From Clostridia bacterium (GTDB taxonomy: Bacteria > Bacillota > Clostridia > Oscillospirales > CAG-272): 64,000 nucleotides of DNA. Of the stretch, positions 42,918 to 52,013 are shown piece by piece. The number at the start of each line of letters is the position of its first letter. Within the stretch, counting starts at the first letter, position 1. The position numbers and the translations under genes were made by a program. The notes below the pieces were generated by a model that was given only the letters and a program-made list of their open reading frames with translations, was not told the DNA's origin and did not search any database. The DNA lies in the NCBI GenBank assembly GCA_017942005.1, contig JAGAVJ010000021.1, forward strand, positions 1 to 64,000. Reading direction: 5' to 3'.

Positions 42918-45581
42918 ATGAACAGAAACAGAACAGCAATCAGCCGCTGCCGTTTACCGAAACGGATTGTCTTTTTTTCGATTTTCCTCTTTTGTATTAT
43001 GCTGTTCTGCACGTTGACGGCATATGCGCGTGAGGTAGAAACCGACTTCGGCGCAGTTCATACGGCTGCTGTCATCAATGAAAAGAAACCGGAGGAAATT
43101 CATATTACCCTTACTCCGGGAGAATCGTTTTTAAATCAGAAAAAAGGCGAGACGCTTTATCTGTTTGTCTTATCGCCGGGGGACAGCGTGGAAAATCTGC
43201 GGACATTGTCACCGGTAGCGACCAAAGTGGTGGATGATACGGTAACCTTTACGGTGATCGCGGACGATGCAGGAGAGCGGTATCGCGCAGTATATAGATT
43301 GGCACTTGGAGAAGGTGCAGATTATCATGTCGTGGCAGACGCCTATGTTGAAAACCCGGAGGTGCTTGCCAAAAACAAATCTAAGCATGCAACAAAGGCA
43401 TCCATCAAAGGACTGACGGTATCGCAGTCCCTGTTGTCAGACGCGCAGCTTTTAGGGATTTCTCACGCAGTGATACCGATTGTGATGGATCGGTATTTGA
43501 CCGATATGGCAGGGGATCCGCAGTATTCCGTGTCAAGTGCAGGCTTGACAAATCATTTTGACCCCAAAATGGTGCAGAATCTCGATGCAGAAATTGCATC
43601 GCTGCGGGAAACGGGCGTCCATATTTTCTTCCGTTTCCTTTTGGACGGCAGTGCAAGGAACACCACAAATCCGGCATCGGTTCTTTACGATCCGGCATCG
43701 ACAGGAGAGGCTTCCCATTATGGCATCTCCTTAAAATCAAAGGCGGCATATCAGACCGCAAACAATATTTTTACATTTTTCTCTGAGCGGTATGCGGGCG
43801 ACGAAACGGCAGATGCGCTCGATTATATCATCGGCTATCAAGTCAACGAATGGAAAAACTGGTATGATGTCGGCTATGCCGAAGACGAATTACAGGAACA
43901 GGTCGCGTCATACAGCGCGGTATTCCGTCTTGCAGACAATGCCCTGCGCCGCGTAAGCGCAAACAGCCGGGTATATGTACCGCTGTCGAATCTGTATGCA
44001 TCGGCAAAACCGTTTCTTTCCGCGTTTGCAAAGGAAATGGGAAGCGGTACGGCATGGAGTATTGCTGTCGCACCGTATGCGTCCGACCCGATGGACGACA
44101 GTATCTGGGACGACGCAAACGCGCAAAACAGTGAAAACAGCGTTTATCTGACAATGAAGAATTTGGAACTTCTGAAATCGTTTCTTTCCAAAGAGGAATT
44201 CCTTTACAATAAAAAAATGCGCTCTGTGATCATCGACGATTTTGCTGTTCATGGAACGTCGGGAGACACCGCATCGCAGGAACGCCAGGCAGCATCGTTG
44301 ATCTTTGCGTATGAAAAAGCAGAATCTCTTGATTTTATCGACGCTATGATCTGGCATCGTGTGATAGACGGCGCGGAGGAACATTGTTCGCTCGGATTGC
44401 GTCAGCTCGACGGCACAGAAAAGCCTTCCTATGCGGTTTATGCCAAAATTGACACGCAGTACAGTGCAAAGACCGCATCGGAATACGCGAAAATCGCAGG
44501 CGTCAAAAAATGGTCGAGCCTGATTAAAAATGCTTCCGCAAAGAAAATACAGACCGCGTCACGATACGAGGGAACTGCGGCGGCAGCCGAGGAACGCTTC
44601 AAAGAAAATGAATTTAAGGAAAAAACGACGCTTTTATGGGATTTTACAGAAGGGGATCTGCATGGTTTTCTTCCAACAGAACAGGGGGCATCGGCTGCAA
44701 TTTCATCAAGAGGGGTGTCCGGAAGCGCAATCAATGCGCAGGTGCTGCAATTGGATACATTTTCGGCATCCGACTATGCATATGCCGGTGTCACAAAGCA
44801 GTTGACATCGGAGAAGCTTCCGAAAAACCTGAAAACCCTGTACATCACGCTCCGTGCTGACGCGCCGGCAGACGCAGTGCCCGTCGGAACCACGGCATCG
44901 GTGCAGCTGCTGCTTGGTACGGCAGGAGACACGAGAATCCTATATGCAGGCGATGCAGAGATACCGATTGGCAGTTTTACAACCCTTGCGTTTGATGTTT
45001 CGGATTTTGTAAAAAAGACCGGCGCGAAGGGTGCGGATTATATCAAGCTGCTCATCGGCGGAATCACAGGAACCAAAACGACAACTGTGGCAGGAACAGA
45101 CGGTGCGCCCGATTCAACGGAAACCGTGTCGGTTGGCGGTACAGTATCAATTAATGAAATCCGCTATGATACAAAGTCCGGTACGTGGATTGTAAACGTA
45201 TTGGTCGGGATTTTGGTTGTGCTTCTCCTTCTTGTCCTTCTGTTTGCGCTTTTGGTGCTGCGTGCACAGATCATTCGCCGGAAGCGCAGAAGACAGCGTG
45301 CGGCATATCTTGCACAGCAGAAACGGCGCAGAGCGCAGCAGATACAGCAGCAGAGAAGCGCAGGCGGACAAGAGGGAGCATATCCGCAAATGCAGCAGTA
45401 TCCGGGCAGAGCCTCTTCTTACCAAAATGCACCGTATGCACATTCGCAGCAGCATCAGCGACCACAACAAGAAAGGATGCCTTCTGCTTCTGCGATGGAA
45501 AGAGAACGGGAAGGGGAAGAACGGCGGAAAACACGTACCGCCAGAAGAACGCCTGATATGTACTATGATCCACGGAAATAA
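42918..45581 (+). CDS. DUF5722-like secreted, membrane-anchored protein
   Basis: Protein of 887 aa. An N-terminal signal sequence (hydrophobic about 19-36, ending LTAYA) is followed by a beta-rich region, then a glycoside-hydrolase-like TIM-barrel region (about 150-510; QVNEWKNWYD, VIIDDFAVHG and IDAMIWHRVIDG give acidic strand ends). A beta-sandwich-like region (about 555-750) leads to one membrane helix near residues 757-782 and a basic, Gln-rich tail inside the cell. Assignment to DUF5722 is by resemblance. The start at 42918 gives a clean signal peptide. First gene of a three-gene unit. Confidence 0.72.
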   Translation: MNRNRTAISRCRLPKRIVFFSIFLFCIMLFCTLTAYAREVETDFGAVHTAAVINEKKPEEIHITLTPGESFLNQKKGETLYLFVLSPGDSVENLRTLSPVATKVVDDTVTFTVIADDAGERYRAVYRLALGEGADYHVVADAYVENPEVLAKNKSKHATKASIKGLTVSQSLLSDAQLLGISHAVIPIVMDRYLTDMAGDPQYSVSSAGLTNHFDPKMVQNLDAEIASLRETGVHIFFRFLLDGSARNTTNPASVLYDPASTGEASHYGISLKSKAAYQTANNIFTFFSERYAGDETADALDYIIGYQVNEWKNWYDVGYAEDELQEQVASYSAVFRLADNALRRVSANSRVYVPLSNLYASAKPFLSAFAKEMGSGTAWSIAVAPYASDPMDDSIWDDANAQNSENSVYLTMKNLELLKSFLSKEEFLYNKKMRSVIIDDFAVHGTSGDTASQERQAASLIFAYEKAESLDFIDAMIWHRVIDGAEEHCSLGLRQLDGTEKPSYAVYAKIDTQYSAKTASEYAKIAGVKKWSSLIKNASAKKIQTASRYEGTAAAAEERFKENEFKEKTTLLWDFTEGDLHGFLPTEQGASAAISSRGVSGSAINAQVLQLDTFSASDYAYAGVTKQLTSEKLPKNLKTLYITLRADAPADAVPVGTTASVQLLLGTAGDTRILYAGDAEIPIGSFTTLAFDVSDFVKKTGAKGADYIKLLIGGITGTKTTTVAGTDGAPDSTETVSVGGTVSINEIRYDTKSGTWIVNVLVGILVVLLLLVLLFALLVLRAQIIRRKRRRQRAAYLAQQKRRRAQQIQQQRSAGGQEGAYPQMQQYPGRASSYQNAPYAHSQQHQRPQQERMPSASAMEREREGEERRKTRTARRTPDMYYDPRK

Positions 45582-45603
45582 AGAAAGGAACGGGTAAATC
45601 ACC

Positions 45604-46980
45604 ATGAGACGACCTGTCAAATACAAAGCGAAGCAAGCTGAGAGAAACCGCAGAATTATCATTGCCGCCGCAGCCATTCTGGGTGTCATCATCATTGGCG
45701 GTGCGTCCGCTGCTGTGATTTTAAACCGCAGTGAGCAGACAGGCAAGCTTGTCAAGGGCTCAGATACTGTTGCAATAGAGGACCCGCATACGACCAAAGA
45801 CGATCAACAAACGAAGCCTGCTGACACAACGGGAGAAGGAACCACCGATACCACTGCTGCAAATGGAGTGACAGAACCCATATCGGATGATACCACTGCG
45901 CCTATGGATACAACAGCGCCCCTTGGCGAAACAGACGATTCTCAGCTCCCGGCAGTGACGGATGCACCGGATGTTTCTGTATCGCCGGAAACGGATGTAC
46001 CGAATCCTCCCGATACAGAAAAACCAACTGATGTTGGAACGCCAACGGATGTTGGCACAGTCACAAACTACAAAGGCGGGTATCTTGCGCTGTCCGACTA
46101 TCCGACAGCGCCTGCCTTGAAGGATGCGGCAGAAGCGCTGCGTGCATCGGGGTATACGGCAGTTATGGTCGAACTAAAATACGACAACGGAAAATTAGCT
46201 TACAAGTCAACTGTTGCACAGGCAAAGGATTACGGCGCCAATCCATCTGTGGCAGCGCTCTCCCTTGATGAAATTATCTCTGTACTGCATGAGGCCGGGC
46301 TGTATGTGACCGGACGTGTGTGTGCACTGCGCGACGATCTTGTAGCAAAGGGGAACACGGAAATGGCGCTGATGAACACCGCAGGCTTCCGGTATTCCGA
46401 CGGCGCGTCAAGATGGATTTCTGTGTACAATGAAGACGGACAGGATTACATATTGTCGCTGCTTTCTGAAATGCAGGACGCAGGGGTTGACGAGATTATG
46501 CTGCGGGATTATGCCCTGCCTGCCGATACCGGTACAACGGCGCCTCTATATGACAAAACGGTTTCCAAAACGGATGCGGTCAAAGCCTTTGTAAGCCGTG
46601 TCAATCAGACGCTGACCAATACCGCGCTGAATCTTGAAATGGATGTGTCCACAATTGCAGCTGGGGGCAGCGAGATTCAGGGGATGGAATGCGCAGTACT
46701 GTCTACCTTGTGTGACAGTGTGAGCGCTGACATCACGCTCTCCAATTTGCCGGACGGTCTGAAAATCGGCAATGCTGTCATTGCAGATGCCGACGCGGAT
46801 CCGAAAAAAACGGTGGAGACGATTCTGTCCGCGCTTGATACGCAGGATATGACGATTCGTCCGCTGCTTGAGCTGACCGGCAATGCAGACATCGATCAAG
46901 CACAGGTGACTGCCGCACAGGGCAAAGGGTACGAGGCGTACCAGATGATCGCGCGTGTGGTCAAGATGAATGAAAAGTAA
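45604..46980 (+). CDS. DUF4015-like glycoside hydrolase, membrane anchored
   Basis: Protein of 458 aa. A basic N-terminus and one membrane helix (about 18-41) anchor it; a Thr/Pro/Asp-rich linker (about 50-150) spans the wall; the C-terminal part (about 158-458) resembles the putative glycosyl hydrolase DUF4015 (PF13200): YTAVMVELKYDNGKLAYKS, EIISVLHEAGLYVTGRVCAL and VDEIMLRDYALP. The substrate is unknown. AGAAAGGAACG lies upstream. It is 22 nt after the DUF5722-like gene and overlaps the HAD gene by 1 nt. Confidence 0.75.
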   Translation: MRRPVKYKAKQAERNRRIIIAAAAILGVIIIGGASAAVILNRSEQTGKLVKGSDTVAIEDPHTTKDDQQTKPADTTGEGTTDTTAANGVTEPISDDTTAPMDTTAPLGETDDSQLPAVTDAPDVSVSPETDVPNPPDTEKPTDVGTPTDVGTVTNYKGGYLALSDYPTAPALKDAAEALRASGYTAVMVELKYDNGKLAYKSTVAQAKDYGANPSVAALSLDEIISVLHEAGLYVTGRVCALRDDLVAKGNTEMALMNTAGFRYSDGASRWISVYNEDGQDYILSLLSEMQDAGVDEIMLRDYALPADTGTTAPLYDKTVSKTDAVKAFVSRVNQTLTNTALNLEMDVSTIAAGGSEIQGMECAVLSTLCDSVSADITLSNLPDGLKIGNAVIADADADPKKTVETILSALDTQDMTIRPLLELTGNADIDQAQVTAAQGKGYEAYQMIARVVKMNEK

Positions 46981-47678
46981 TGCTGCGCAATGTGTTTCTC
47001 GACCTTGATGATACGGTCTTTGATTTCCACTTGGGAGAAGCCAATGCACTGCGTGAAACCCTGCAAGCGCTTGGATTGCATGCGGATCAGGCGATATGTA
47101 TGCGCTACAGCGCAATCAACGATGCATTTTGGAAGGCGCTGGAACGCGGAGAAATTACAAGGCAGGCATTGTTGACAAGACGGTTTGACGTTCTTTTTTC
47201 GGAGTGGGGCGTCAAGCGGGATTCGATGCTTGCACAGCAGTATTATGAGCGTGCATTGTCCGCGCAGCATGCGTTTCTGCCGGGAGCAAGGGAATTTTTA
47301 TGCTGGGCGGCAGAACATAAAAATCTCCGCCTGTATGCTGTGACAAACGGTTCTGCAAAAATCCAGCGGAAGCGGCTGCATGACGCGGAAATCGAACAGT
47401 TCTTTGATGCGGTATTGATTTCAGAGGAGCTTGGGTATACAAAGCCTTCAACGGAATTTTTCGATGCATGCTTTTCACGTCTTCCAAAGGATGTGCTGCA
47501 ATGGGAAACCGTAATCATCGGCGACAGTCTAACCTCCGATATGAAGGGCGGAAAACAGGCGGGACTTGTGACCTGCTGGTATTGCCCGCATTCACAGACA
47601 GACATGGACGCAGGAAAACCGGCAGAGGTGGATTATATGATCCATGACCTGCGCGACGCGGCTGCTCTGTTTATTTAG
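46980..47678 (+). CDS. HAD-superfamily phosphatase (YjjG-like)
   Basis: Cytoplasmic protein of 232 aa. Motif I NVFLDLDDTVFDF (nucleophile Asp), motif II AVTNGS, Lys in YTKPSTEFF, motif III IIGDSLTSDM. Resembles YjjG-type nucleotidases/house-cleaning phosphatases; the substrate cannot be read from sequence. Start overlaps the previous stop by 1 nt, so it is translationally coupled. Confidence 0.87.
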   Translation: MLRNVFLDLDDTVFDFHLGEANALRETLQALGLHADQAICMRYSAINDAFWKALERGEITRQALLTRRFDVLFSEWGVKRDSMLAQQYYERALSAQHAFLPGAREFLCWAAEHKNLRLYAVTNGSAKIQRKRLHDAEIEQFFDAVLISEELGYTKPSTEFFDACFSRLPKDVLQWETVIIGDSLTSDMKGGKQAGLVTCWYCPHSQTDMDAGKPAEVDYMIHDLRDAAALFI

Positions 47679-47877
47679 CGTAAGTTTGACGAATTTATGG
47701 GGAAAACTTTTTAAAAAAAAAGATTTTCCCCAAACCCCATTCAAAAAACTTTAAACTGGGGAAGCTAACAAAAAATCATATATTTTTAATGCTTTATATG
47801 ATATATTGTTCATTAAAAGTTTTTGCGGAGAAGTTTGAGGAGGTGCTTTTTTCAAAAAGCACCTCCTCATCGAATTC
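47679..47877. repeat. Composite repeat (about 200 bp), copy 2
   Basis: Aligns with 39841-40046: GGGGAAAAC/GATTTTCCCC, CATTCAAAAAACTTTAAAC, AT-rich centre with ATATGATATATTGTT, AAAAGTTTTTGCGGAGAAG, then hairpin GAGGAGGTGCTTTTTT/AAAAAGCACCTCCTC and CATCGAATT. It fills the gap between the convergent HAD and HD genes and may terminate both. Confidence 0.85.
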
Positions 47878-47880
47878 AGA

Positions 47881-48543
47881 TTAACAGTATTCTCCGTCAA
47901 GCTCCCGCATCATGCGCCTGGCAAATGCGATTTCATATTCAATTTTTTCATTGTAGATTTCTCTTGCGTAAGGGTAGTTGAAGCGGATACGCCAGCGTTC
48001 TGCAAACTGATCAAACCTGCCGTTCTGGAACACTTCTACATAATCGCTGGGAGACTTGTGCTGCTGTACAAGGTCGGAAAAGCTGATCCAGATGTCATAC
48101 GTACCGACATGGTCGAGTAAGTCTGCATCCTGCAACAGAAGGACTGCGTGCGAATACGTTTCAAGACGTTTCGGCAAGTCGATATCGGCAAGCCGTGTAT
48201 CATGGACCCGTATGATCTCCTGAATCTGGGAAAGCTCTTCGGGTGCGCAAAACGATCCGATCAGAGAGGGGAGCAGCGCTGCCCCGGCTTCCTCATGGTG
48301 CGGCTCGTTTTCACTGTTGCAGACATCGTGAAACCATGCGGCGACGGTCAGAATATCGGGGTTGACGGCATCATCTGCAAGATGCATATCATTTTTTAAA
48401 CGGAGCGCCAGTTTTGCAGTACGAATGCCGTGATAATACTTGTTGCCCGGCTCCTTCCATGTGTGGCTTGATTTTTCTTTGAGTTCCGATGCGGCGACAG
48501 CAAGAATTTCATCCATATGGTCGGAAAGCGTTACATGGTTCAT
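47881..48543 (-). CDS. HD-domain phosphohydrolase-like protein
   Basis: Protein of 220 aa. An HD fold is indicated by the metal-ligand series: YHGIRTAKLA (His), VAAWFHDVC (His-Asp) and LLQDADLLDHVG (Asp). Probably acts on a nucleotide or phosphate ester. AAAGGAGG lies 10 nt before the ATG at 48543. It follows the solute-binding lipoprotein gene by about 35 nt in the same orientation. Confidence 0.85.
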   Translation of the reverse strand: MNHVTLSDHMDEILAVAASELKEKSSHTWKEPGNKYYHGIRTAKLALRLKNDMHLADDAVNPDILTVAAWFHDVCNSENEPHHEEAGAALLPSLIGSFCAPEELSQIQEIIRVHDTRLADIDLPKRLETYSHAVLLLQDADLLDHVGTYDIWISFSDLVQQHKSPSDYVEVFQNGRFDQFAERWRIRFNYPYAREIYNEKIEYEIAFARRMMRELDGEYC

Positions 48544-48577
48544 ATACGAAAGTCCTCCTTTGGAAACTGAAAAAAAC

Positions 48578-50077
48578 TCACTGCTCGAAATTGGAAATGA
48601 ATTTATTAATCGCTTTGACGACCTGCTTTTCACGCTTTGCCGTCATGGATGCAAGATCGCTGTTGTTTTTCTGTACAAGATCGGCATATCCCTGTGTGAT
48701 ATTGCCCCATCCATAAATCATGGCAAGGTCATAAACACGGTTCTGCAATAAGAGATCCAGCATTTCTGAAGATTCATTGTCACGCGCATATTTTTGCTGC
48801 AATGCGGTATTGTAATATGCAGGCGTCAGATACTGATAGGATGCGGACGCCATCGCCTCCAATACAACACCGGTGCGGTCCAAGTCCTTCACGGCAGCGG
48901 GAACAGCGAGATAAGAACCGGCGGGATTCACAAAGGTGATATAGTGTTCCTGTGCTTCATCATATTTCGGCTGCGGGATGATACCAAAGTCTGCTTCCAT
49001 CTGCCGCAGATTGGCGACATGGAACATGACCTCTGCGTAAAACAACGCACGGTCTTCAACAAACGCATTGCGGATACCGGTAATGACGTTGTCGATTTCA
49101 TTCTTGATACGGTCGGAAAGCAGGGTGCGGTTCCCTTCATTAAAAATTTCACCGGAAAGCTTTAAGACGTTTGTGGCTTTGTCCATATCAAGATTATAAT
49201 ACGGCAGATCGTTTTCATCCTTGGAAATAAAGGTCAAGCCACTTGCGTAAAACAGACCGTATGCGGTATCCATGGTAGTGGAAAGACCGTACATATCGTT
49301 CATGGTGTAATTTCCGTCACCGTTTAAGTCAGCAGAAATGTCCTTGGTCATGGAGGAGAATACGTCAATGGTCCATTTGCCTTCCTGCACAAGCGTGTAG
49401 GGGGAGGTCATATCATGCTCTGCGATCATGGTTTTGTTGAACATCATAATCCAGGTTGCCTGGTTGTCAATGGTAGAGATATCGCCGGTCATCATATAAA
49501 CATGACCGCCGATGGAAAGATCGCGGATGATGGACTGATCCCAATATGCCTTTTTCTGATCAATGTGCGGAACATCGTTGAAATCATATAAGGCGCCGGC
49601 AGCGGTTGGAACGCCGGCTTCCGATAACCGCAGGAACGCTGCATCATACGTGGTATCGCCAGCTTGAACCGCTTTGGTCAGAAGGGAATTTGCCTGGAGA
49701 CTGAACTGACCGGTCACCTTGATATTCAGCCGTTCTTCCAGCGCGAGGTTGCGGGCATAAATACCGTCGTTGATGGTTTCTCCATTTTCTCCGTCTGTCA
49801 GAACATCGACCTCCGACCAGTTATAGGGGTCGCCGTCTCCGTAAAGCAGGAAATGGAAATCCTCTCCCTGGTAATCATACGTGCCGAGATTGTCTTGATA
49901 GGCAGGATCAATTTTCTCCTGGGTGGTTTCTGTGACGGCTGCGGTGTCGGTAGTCGCAGTTGTCTCCGTTTTCCCGGCGGTTTCGTCGGACTGTCCGCAG
50001 GAAGCAATTGCCGCAGCGGATAGGAGAAGCAGCGATGCAAGAGTAAAGGCAGAAGCAGAAAATGCAGGTTTTTTCAT
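48578..50077 (-). CDS. Extracellular solute-binding lipoprotein, orphan (paralog 3 of 3)
   Basis: Protein of 499 aa. Signal peptide with lipobox IASC and Cys27, then a Thr-rich linker. Shares NGETINDGIYARN, the FNKTMIAEHDM-LVQEGKWTID pair, DLNGDGNYTMNDMYG and FGIIPQPKYDEAQ with the other two copies. No transporter genes are nearby. A TTG two codons upstream is an alternative start; GGGAGG suits either. Followed by the HD-domain gene. Confidence 0.82.
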   Translation of the reverse strand: MKKPAFSASAFTLASLLLLSAAAIASCGQSDETAGKTETTATTDTAAVTETTQEKIDPAYQDNLGTYDYQGEDFHFLLYGDGDPYNWSEVDVLTDGENGETINDGIYARNLALEERLNIKVTGQFSLQANSLLTKAVQAGDTTYDAAFLRLSEAGVPTAAGALYDFNDVPHIDQKKAYWDQSIIRDLSIGGHVYMMTGDISTIDNQATWIMMFNKTMIAEHDMTSPYTLVQEGKWTIDVFSSMTKDISADLNGDGNYTMNDMYGLSTTMDTAYGLFYASGLTFISKDENDLPYYNLDMDKATNVLKLSGEIFNEGNRTLLSDRIKNEIDNVITGIRNAFVEDRALFYAEVMFHVANLRQMEADFGIIPQPKYDEAQEHYITFVNPAGSYLAVPAAVKDLDRTGVVLEAMASASYQYLTPAYYNTALQQKYARDNESSEMLDLLLQNRVYDLAMIYGWGNITQGYADLVQKNNSDLASMTAKREKQVVKAINKFISNFEQ

Positions 50078-50229
50078 TTTCAAGGGAACCTCCCAATACT
50101 ACGATTAATTTTTATACAGTATATAACAAATTTGTGACGCTGATATGAATATTTTGAAGAAATCAAAAAACTTTTTGATTCTTTTTGCATATTTCCATAA
50201 GAAATACCAAAGCAAATCCGGCAAGCCTA

Positions 50230-50258
50230 TTGACGAATTGCCCATTTTGTTATATAAT
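50230..50258 (+). promoter_or_regulatory. Promoter of the SPFH gene
   Basis: TTGACG (50230-50235), 17-bp spacer, TATAAT (50253-50258). Confidence 0.75.
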
Positions 50259-50336
50259 ATATAAATAGATAAGAACTTATTTTTGGGGGAAGGAACGAAG
50301 AGAACGATTTGAAAGTCGTGTGTATCCTGTATTTTT

Positions 50337-50435
50337 GTGGCTGATGCCACGAAAACAGCGGTAACTTGTTTCGCAAACCACCCCGAATTCCCGAAGAAAG
50401 GAAAACTTCGCATATGCGAAGTTATGGTTATAAGT
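50337..50435 (+). promoter_or_regulatory. SD-hairpin leader of the SPFH gene
   Basis: Hairpin GTGGC-tgat-GCCAC (50337-50350), AGAAAGGA (50396-50402), perfect 20-bp palindrome AACTTCGCATATGCGAAGTT (50404-50423), ATGGTTATAAGT, ATG at 50436. The clearest compact member of the family. Confidence 0.68.
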
Positions 50436-51866
50436 ATGGGTCTGATTCGTGCAATCAAGGGTGCGGTTGGCGGCGTGCTTGGCGATCAGTGGAAGGAGTT
50501 TTTCTACTGTGACGCAATGCCTGCCAATGTGCTGGTGACAAAAGGCAAAAAGAAAACGTCTGCGCGTTCATCCAATAGAAACGGTGAGGAAAATATCATT
50601 TCAAACGGTTCCACCATTGCGGTCAATGACGGTCAGTGCATGATGATTGTCGAGCAAGGAAAAGTGGTAGAATTCTGTGCGGAAACAGGTGAATTCCGCT
50701 GGGATTCATCGACAGAGCCGTCTATTTTTACAGGCAGTCTTGGTACCTCCATTCTTGAAACCTTCAAGAATATCGGCAAGCGTTTTACATACGGCGGCGA
50801 TACTGCGAAGGATCAGCGTATTTACTACTTCAATTTGAAGGAAATCATCGGCAATAAATACGGAACACCGTCACCGGTGCCGTTCCGCGTTGTCGATAAG
50901 AACATCGGTCTGGACGTCGATATTTCCGTCAAGTGCTACGGTGAATATTCCTATAAAATCACAGACCCGATGCTGTTTTATCAGAATGTCTGCGGCAATA
51001 TCACCGCGGATTATACCAGAGATCAACTCGATTCTCAGCTGCGTTCCGAGCTTCTGTCCGCTTTGCAGCCTGCATTTGCGGAAATTTCCGGAATGGGCAT
51101 TCGTTATTCTGCGGTGCTTGCACATACCGGCGAAATGAGTGCGGCGATGGAGCATCAGCTTTCCGAAAAGTGGAGCGGTCTGCGCGGTATTTCAATCGTC
51201 TCCTTCTCTGTCGCATCAATTAAGGCGCCGCAAGAAGACGAAGAGATGATCAAGAATCTGCAAAAGAATGCAGTCATGCGGGATCCTTCTATGGCAGCAG
51301 CGACGCTTGTCGGCGCACAGTCGGATGCCATGCGGGAAGCCGCAAAGAACTCCGCCGGCGCTATGACCGGCTTTATGGGCATGGGTATGGCACAGAATGC
51401 CGGAAACATGAACGCAAATGAACTGTTTGGTATGGCACAGAAGAACAAGCAGGAGGCAGAAGCCAAAGCAAGGGAAGACGCCGAAGCACAAAAGGCAGAG
51501 GATACCTGGACGTGTTCCTGCGGCAAGGTCGTATCGGGAAAATTCTGTGCGTTCTGCGGCAGTGCAAAGCCGGAGTCGGCTGCCGGATGGGTCTGCTCGT
51601 GCGGGCATAAGAACAAGGCAGACAGCAAGTTCTGCCCGGAATGCGGCGCAAAAAAGCCCAAAGAAACGCCCAAAGGCTGGACCTGTCCTACCTGCGGAAA
51701 GCTGAACGAGGGTAGATTCTGTGCAGAATGCGGAACGAAGAAACCGGAAAAAGCGCTGCTGTACAAATGTGACAAATGTGGCTGGAAGCCGGAGGACCCC
51801 GCACATCCGCCGAAATTCTGTCCGGAATGCGGCGACATCTTCAATGACGACGACGCAGAAAAATAA
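50436..51866 (+). CDS. SPFH-domain protein with four zinc ribbons
   Basis: Protein of 476 aa. Residues about 20-270 resemble the SPFH/YdjI (virion-core-like) domain, then a helical Met/Ala/Lys/Glu-rich linker, then four C-terminal zinc ribbons: CSC-FCAFC, CSC-FCPEC, CPTC-FCAEC and CDKC-FCPEC. SPFH proteins scaffold membranes; YdjI-type members act with envelope-stress PspA-like systems in Bacillus. No PspA gene is adjacent here. The start at 50436 follows the leader; a longer frame from 50337 would translate it. Confidence 0.86.
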   Translation: MGLIRAIKGAVGGVLGDQWKEFFYCDAMPANVLVTKGKKKTSARSSNRNGEENIISNGSTIAVNDGQCMMIVEQGKVVEFCAETGEFRWDSSTEPSIFTGSLGTSILETFKNIGKRFTYGGDTAKDQRIYYFNLKEIIGNKYGTPSPVPFRVVDKNIGLDVDISVKCYGEYSYKITDPMLFYQNVCGNITADYTRDQLDSQLRSELLSALQPAFAEISGMGIRYSAVLAHTGEMSAAMEHQLSEKWSGLRGISIVSFSVASIKAPQEDEEMIKNLQKNAVMRDPSMAAATLVGAQSDAMREAAKNSAGAMTGFMGMGMAQNAGNMNANELFGMAQKNKQEAEAKAREDAEAQKAEDTWTCSCGKVVSGKFCAFCGSAKPESAAGWVCSCGHKNKADSKFCPECGAKKPKETPKGWTCPTCGKLNEGRFCAECGTKKPEKALLYKCDKCGWKPEDPAHPPKFCPECGDIFNDDDAEK

Positions 51867-51930
51867 TAGATGAAAACACAGATTGCGGCGTCTTTGTCAA
51901 AACAGAGCACGCCGCAATGAAATTGCAGAA

Positions 51931-52013
51931 AGAAAGGAAACCGCGGGGAATTTTCCGTCCATGCGATTTGCCTGCCATTAAGGTTGGGCACCCTGCGGTA
52001 TTGTCATACATAC
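51931..52013 (+). promoter_or_regulatory. SD-hairpin leader of the comM-like gene
   Basis: AGAAAGGAAA (51931-51940), arm CCGCGGGG (51941-51948), closing arm CACCCTGCGG (51989-51998), then TATTGTCATACATAC and the ATG at 52014. The GTCATA block is kept while the hairpin has another sequence. Confidence 0.55.
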
